DNA from: Clostridia bacterium
Lineage (GTDB): Bacteria; Bacillota; Clostridia; Christensenellales; Aristaeellaceae
NCBI GenBank assembly: GCA_017412445.1
Contig: JAFPYA010000389.1
Location: forward strand, 1-9,414
Direction: 5' to 3'
Length of the DNA stretch: 9,414 nt
Shown: positions 6,940-9,414 of the stretch, one piece after another
Position numbering within the stretch: the stretch's first letter is position 1
Layout: each line of letters begins with the position of its first letter
Position numbers and translations under genes: made by a program
Notes under the pieces: generated by a model
What the model was told of the DNA's origin: nothing
The model's database searches: none
The model's input: the letters and a program-made list of their open reading frames with translations, nothing else

Positions 6940-6974
6940 AAAAAAACCGGATTCGAATCGTTCCTTCGAATCCG
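6940..6974 (-). terminator. Rho-independent terminator of the M48 peptidase unit
   Basis: On the minus strand CGGATTCGAA, a 7-base loop, then TTCGAATCCG: a perfect 10-bp stem, followed after one G by seven T. It lies about 140 bases past the M48 stop codon. No T-run follows the hairpin on the plus strand, so it acts in one direction. It separates the peptidase transcript from the VWA operon. Confidence 0.9.
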
Positions 6975-7115
6975 ATGTTACGCCCCTTAAGCAGGGCCCG
7001 GGCCTGCCGCCCTTTGGCTGACATTCTTTCTTTTCTGTAAGCGGCTCAGCCGATAACGCCTTTCTTAATCGCCTGAGTATTCCCATACATCGTGCGTTTT
7101 CCTCTCCGGTAATTC

Positions 7116-9410
7116 TCAGTCCTTGCTGCCCTGCTTTTCATACACAAGGCTTCCGGGTATGGTCTCCACCCTGACCTTTGCCACATTGCGGTAATCGAAC
7201 AGAGAATACTGCCAGTCGCTGACGGTGTCGAGGTACAGGAAGATTTTGTGCATTATCTCGCGCTGCGCATCGGGCTCGGAGTCCTCAGTGAACTTTACCA
7301 CGAACGCGCTGGTAAAAAAGTCCTCCGTAATGGTTTTTCGTACCAAATAGATTTGCTGTATCTCTCCGTTTTCGATGGAACGGATATGGGCAAGCGTCTT
7401 CTCCAGCTCGCCTTCAGGCAGCTGCTCCGCGCTCAGCCGGTCGCCCCGCTTAAGCACGCCCACCTCGCTGTACTCGTCCTTGTCCTTCTGCATGAGCTCC
7501 ACCGCCCGCTCCCTGTAGCGCTCCAGCTCCTGCTGATTGCCGGTGATGCAGCAGAACGTGCCGATTTCGTCGAGGCCGGCCATTACGAAATTGCTGTTGC
7601 CGTCCATTGCGCGGTACAAATCGTCAAGCCCGGCGGGATCATACCTGTGCAGGCGGAATTTGCCCCTGATGAAATAAGCATAGTAAGCAGCGGCGTCCGG
7701 CAGCTCACGGATAGCCCTTTCACACAGCTGCTCCTCCTGAGTGTATCGGCCTAAAGCTTCCAGCGCCGCCGCCACATCGATGTACTCCTCGGCAACCAGC
7801 GGCTCTCCTGCGGCCTTCCACTCGTCCACGCGCCGAAGCGGCTCAATGTAGTTATCATTGCGGAACTTTTTATACTCTTCACGTATATTGTCATAAATCA
7901 GCTGATCCAGATAGCTCACGGCCTTGTCCCGCTCATGTTCGAATTCCGGGCTGCCGGTTCCCGGCAGGGTACGGTAATCGGTGATGCCAAGAGCATCAAG
8001 CCGCATCTTCATAGTGGGATGGGACGCCGAGCGCGACATGATTTCCCTGGGTATCATGCCGTTCCACACCTCGCCGCGAGCCGCCGCGCGGCAAAGCAAA
8101 TCCCCTATCCGCTGCCTGAGCACGTCCCTTGGCGGCTCCTCTCCTGCGTTTACAGAGAGCACATCGTACGTGCCGCACTCATATTCGTAGCGTTCCTGAT
8201 AATACGTCTTCAGCAGCGCCGAGCCGGCGACCGTCTCGCCGCAGCCGCGCACCATGGCGCGGTCGGCCTCGGCTTCACGGATCAGTGAGGTGGCATATTG
8301 ATACAGAAAATACTGAAATTCGTATACGTCGTCCAAATACCCATACATAAGCTCCGTAAGCCAGCTCAACACATGGAGCGGTTTTCCCATGCTGAGCCAG
8401 TTGGCGTATGCGTCCTCTTTGTTCCCTTTGGCTGCGATGACGTGGGCAAATTCGTGGTTAAGTACAGAAGCCAGCTCCTGCTCGGAGAGCAGCGAAAGCA
8501 GAAGCGTACCTATCTTAAGTGAGATTGCGTTCCCCAGATCCGCAATGCCTATATTGCCGTCCGTGGTAAATGAAATGCGGACGGGCGCCGTGCAGCCGCT
8601 TTCCCCGGCCGCCTGCTCCGCCATGGCATAGAGATGGGGAAAGTCCTCTTTTGAAACGTAGGTCTTGTCTTCATTCATAAAGGCGGTCGGCAGGCGGAAG
8701 CGGAGCCGGCACAGGCCGCACATAATCAGTGCCGCCGCATAAAACACGATGAGAGTCAGGTTGCCGGTTTTCGCGCCCCATCCGCCAAGCAGGGCAACGG
8801 CTGCGCCGAGGCCGGTAAGCAGCCCGGCAAAAAGGCCCGTAAGCACCCGCCATCTTTTCAAAAGGACGCCTGTGTCGCGTGACGTTTGAGTTGCCATCTC
8901 CCGCAGGGACTGGAGGTGCTGCTGCACCTCCTCCACGCGCTTGCTTGCCTGACTCCGCGCAAAGCGCTTTCTGAGCAAGACATTGACTGCCAACAGTATC
9001 GGCGGAAGGACGCAGACCGCTGTAAGGAGCACGTACACCAAAGTCATGTACTGCCCCTCACGGTGCTTTCCAAGCAAAATGCCCGTTATGTTAAGCAGCA
9101 GGGCGGAAAGCAGCGATATTATCAGCAGAATTACGCCCCTTCGGCGAAGTATCTTCTCCTGCTTTGTTGCGCTTCGCGTCTCAAGCGGCTGCGCGCTCCG
9201 ATTCAGCTTCCCCAGCCTGGCGGCAAAGAAGAACAGGCTTACAACCGCAAGAGCCTCTGCAATGATAAAAACGGTAAACACCGTGCGGTCCCGGGCCGTA
9301 AAATCACCCAGGTCCCGACCGCCTGTCAGCTCTACCGTCAGTACGATCAGGCCGAACATGAGCATGCCCGACACAATCAACCCGATCAGATAAAGCTTCT
9401 TTTTTTCCAT
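7116..9410 (-). CDS. Membrane-embedded M48-family zinc metallopeptidase with helical (TPR-like) C-terminal region
   Basis: 764 residues; start MEKKK at 9410, only four bases from the window edge, so its ribosome binding site cannot be seen and an upstream start is not excluded. About six hydrophobic segments are visible: 6-28, 44-64, 93-113, 121-147, 190-210 and 217-238, with a charged, probably coiled stretch at 150-185. The M48 catalytic domain spans roughly 249-475: H319-E-F-A-H323 supplies two zinc ligands and the catalytic Glu320. REAEAD (378-383) supplies the third ligand, probably E379, and SHP at 463-465 matches the conserved family His. Family knowledge: M48 enzymes (HtpX, Ste24) cleave membrane or exported proteins. 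Residues about 490-645 are helical and TPR-like (AAALEALGRYTQEEQLCERAIRELP is typical across 547-571), and 650-764 looks alpha/beta. HtpX is only about 290 residues, so this is a long, multidomain variant; it should not be named htpX. A strong terminator follows. Substrate unknown. Confidence 0.88.
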   Translation of the reverse strand: MEKKKLYLIGLIVSGMLMFGLIVLTVELTGGRDLGDFTARDRTVFTVFIIAEALAVVSLFFFAARLGKLNRSAQPLETRSATKQEKILRRRGVILLIISLLSALLLNITGILLGKHREGQYMTLVYVLLTAVCVLPPILLAVNVLLRKRFARSQASKRVEEVQQHLQSLREMATQTSRDTGVLLKRWRVLTGLFAGLLTGLGAAVALLGGWGAKTGNLTLIVFYAAALIMCGLCRLRFRLPTAFMNEDKTYVSKEDFPHLYAMAEQAAGESGCTAPVRISFTTDGNIGIADLGNAISLKIGTLLLSLLSEQELASVLNHEFAHVIAAKGNKEDAYANWLSMGKPLHVLSWLTELMYGYLDDVYEFQYFLYQYATSLIREAEADRAMVRGCGETVAGSALLKTYYQERYEYECGTYDVLSVNAGEEPPRDVLRQRIGDLLCRAAARGEVWNGMIPREIMSRSASHPTMKMRLDALGITDYRTLPGTGSPEFEHERDKAVSYLDQLIYDNIREEYKKFRNDNYIEPLRRVDEWKAAGEPLVAEEYIDVAAALEALGRYTQEEQLCERAIRELPDAAAYYAYFIRGKFRLHRYDPAGLDDLYRAMDGNSNFVMAGLDEIGTFCCITGNQQELERYRERAVELMQKDKDEYSEVGVLKRGDRLSAEQLPEGELEKTLAHIRSIENGEIQQIYLVRKTITEDFFTSAFVVKFTEDSEPDAQREIMHKIFLYLDTVSDWQYSLFDYRNVAKVRVETIPGSLVYEKQGSKD

Positions 9411-9414
9411 GATG

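Larger units (their letters stand above)
6630..7115. other. Intergenic region between the M48 peptidase and the VWA operon
   Basis: These 486 bases hold no convincing protein gene. In transcription order they contain a 14-codon mini-ORF (7090-7046), a GC-rich palindrome around GGCCCGGGCC (near 6995-7004), the intrinsic terminator (6974-6940), two spaced inverted repeats (6933-6907 and 6845-6819), TGTCG direct repeats (6780-6745), the promoter (6705-6677) and the ribosome binding site. The part from about 6800 to 6640 is much richer in A+T than the flanking genes. I see no tRNA, rRNA or recognised riboswitch. Confidence 0.7.

Noticed and set aside
6990..7007. GC-rich palindrome around GGCCCGGGCC as a second terminator
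   Set aside because: No U-tract follows it on either strand and the perfect 10-bp stem with seven U just downstream is a far better terminator. It is probably only local GC-rich sequence.
6904..7086. A 60-codon open frame on the minus strand starting MGILRRLRK
   Set aside because: Its 3' part runs through the strong intrinsic terminator hairpin and U-tract, its ATG is 14 bases from the nearest purine-rich site, and the composition shows no recognisable protein character.
597..9410. M48 peptidase and VWA/tubulin-like genes as one operon
   Set aside because: A 486-base gap with a strong terminator followed by a near-consensus promoter argues for two transcription units, although all genes point the same way.
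1..9414. CRISPR arrays, insertion sequences, tRNA or rRNA genes, attachment sites
   Set aside because: No regularly spaced short direct repeats, transposase motifs, terminal inverted repeats flanked by duplications, or cloverleaf/rRNA sequences are visible. The repeats found are protein-domain repeats or small intergenic palindromes.

Overview
The window looks like part of a chromosome from a Gram-positive bacterium, most likely one of the moderately high-G+C gut-type Clostridia. The grounds are: GC-rich genes beside a very AT-rich promoter region, strong GGAGGT-type ribosome binding sites, an MKKT...AAA signal peptide followed by a single-membrane-span exported protein with no outer-membrane features, and a clean intrinsic terminator. 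The taxonomic placement is an inference from style, not from a marker gene.

All three genes are on the minus strand, so the window reads right to left. First (9410-7116) comes a membrane-embedded M48-type zinc metallopeptidase of 764 residues, with about six N-terminal membrane segments, an HEFAH active site and a long helical, TPR-like C-terminal region. Its unit ends at a strong intrinsic terminator (6974-6940). A 486-base intergenic region (7115-6630) follows. It holds this terminator, two further 7-bp/13-nt-loop inverted repeats, short repeated TGTCG boxes and a near-ideal sigma-A promoter (TTGCAA-17-TATAAT, 6705-6677).

That promoter drives a giant 2010-residue gene (6629-597). Its product has a signal peptide, a von Willebrand A domain with a complete MIDAS, a post-VWA beta-sandwich, and then a long stalk in which Ig-like and cadherin-like (DxDGxxLxY) domains alternate. 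A single membrane span and a basic, beta-rich cytoplasmic tail of about 124 residues complete it. After 54 bases with no terminator, and with its own ribosome binding site, comes the first 180 codons of a tubulin/FtsZ-superfamily GTPase of the tubulin-like (Tubulin_2) type. The window cuts it off just before the expected glycine-rich T4 signature.

The most interesting content is the pairing of an enormous surface VWA adhesin-like receptor with a cytoplasmic tubulin-like GTPase in one operon. The simplest reading is a trans-membrane system: the VWA/cadherin stalk reaches out through the wall, its tail faces the cytoplasm, and the tubulin homologue may bind the tail or polymerise beneath it. 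A VWA/tubulin-like genomic association has been noted before for a divergent FtsZ-like family (Makarova and Koonin, Biology Direct 2010, from memory). I do not know of this particular giant architecture having been characterised. The M48 peptidase is in a separate transcription unit, so its link to the system is only positional.
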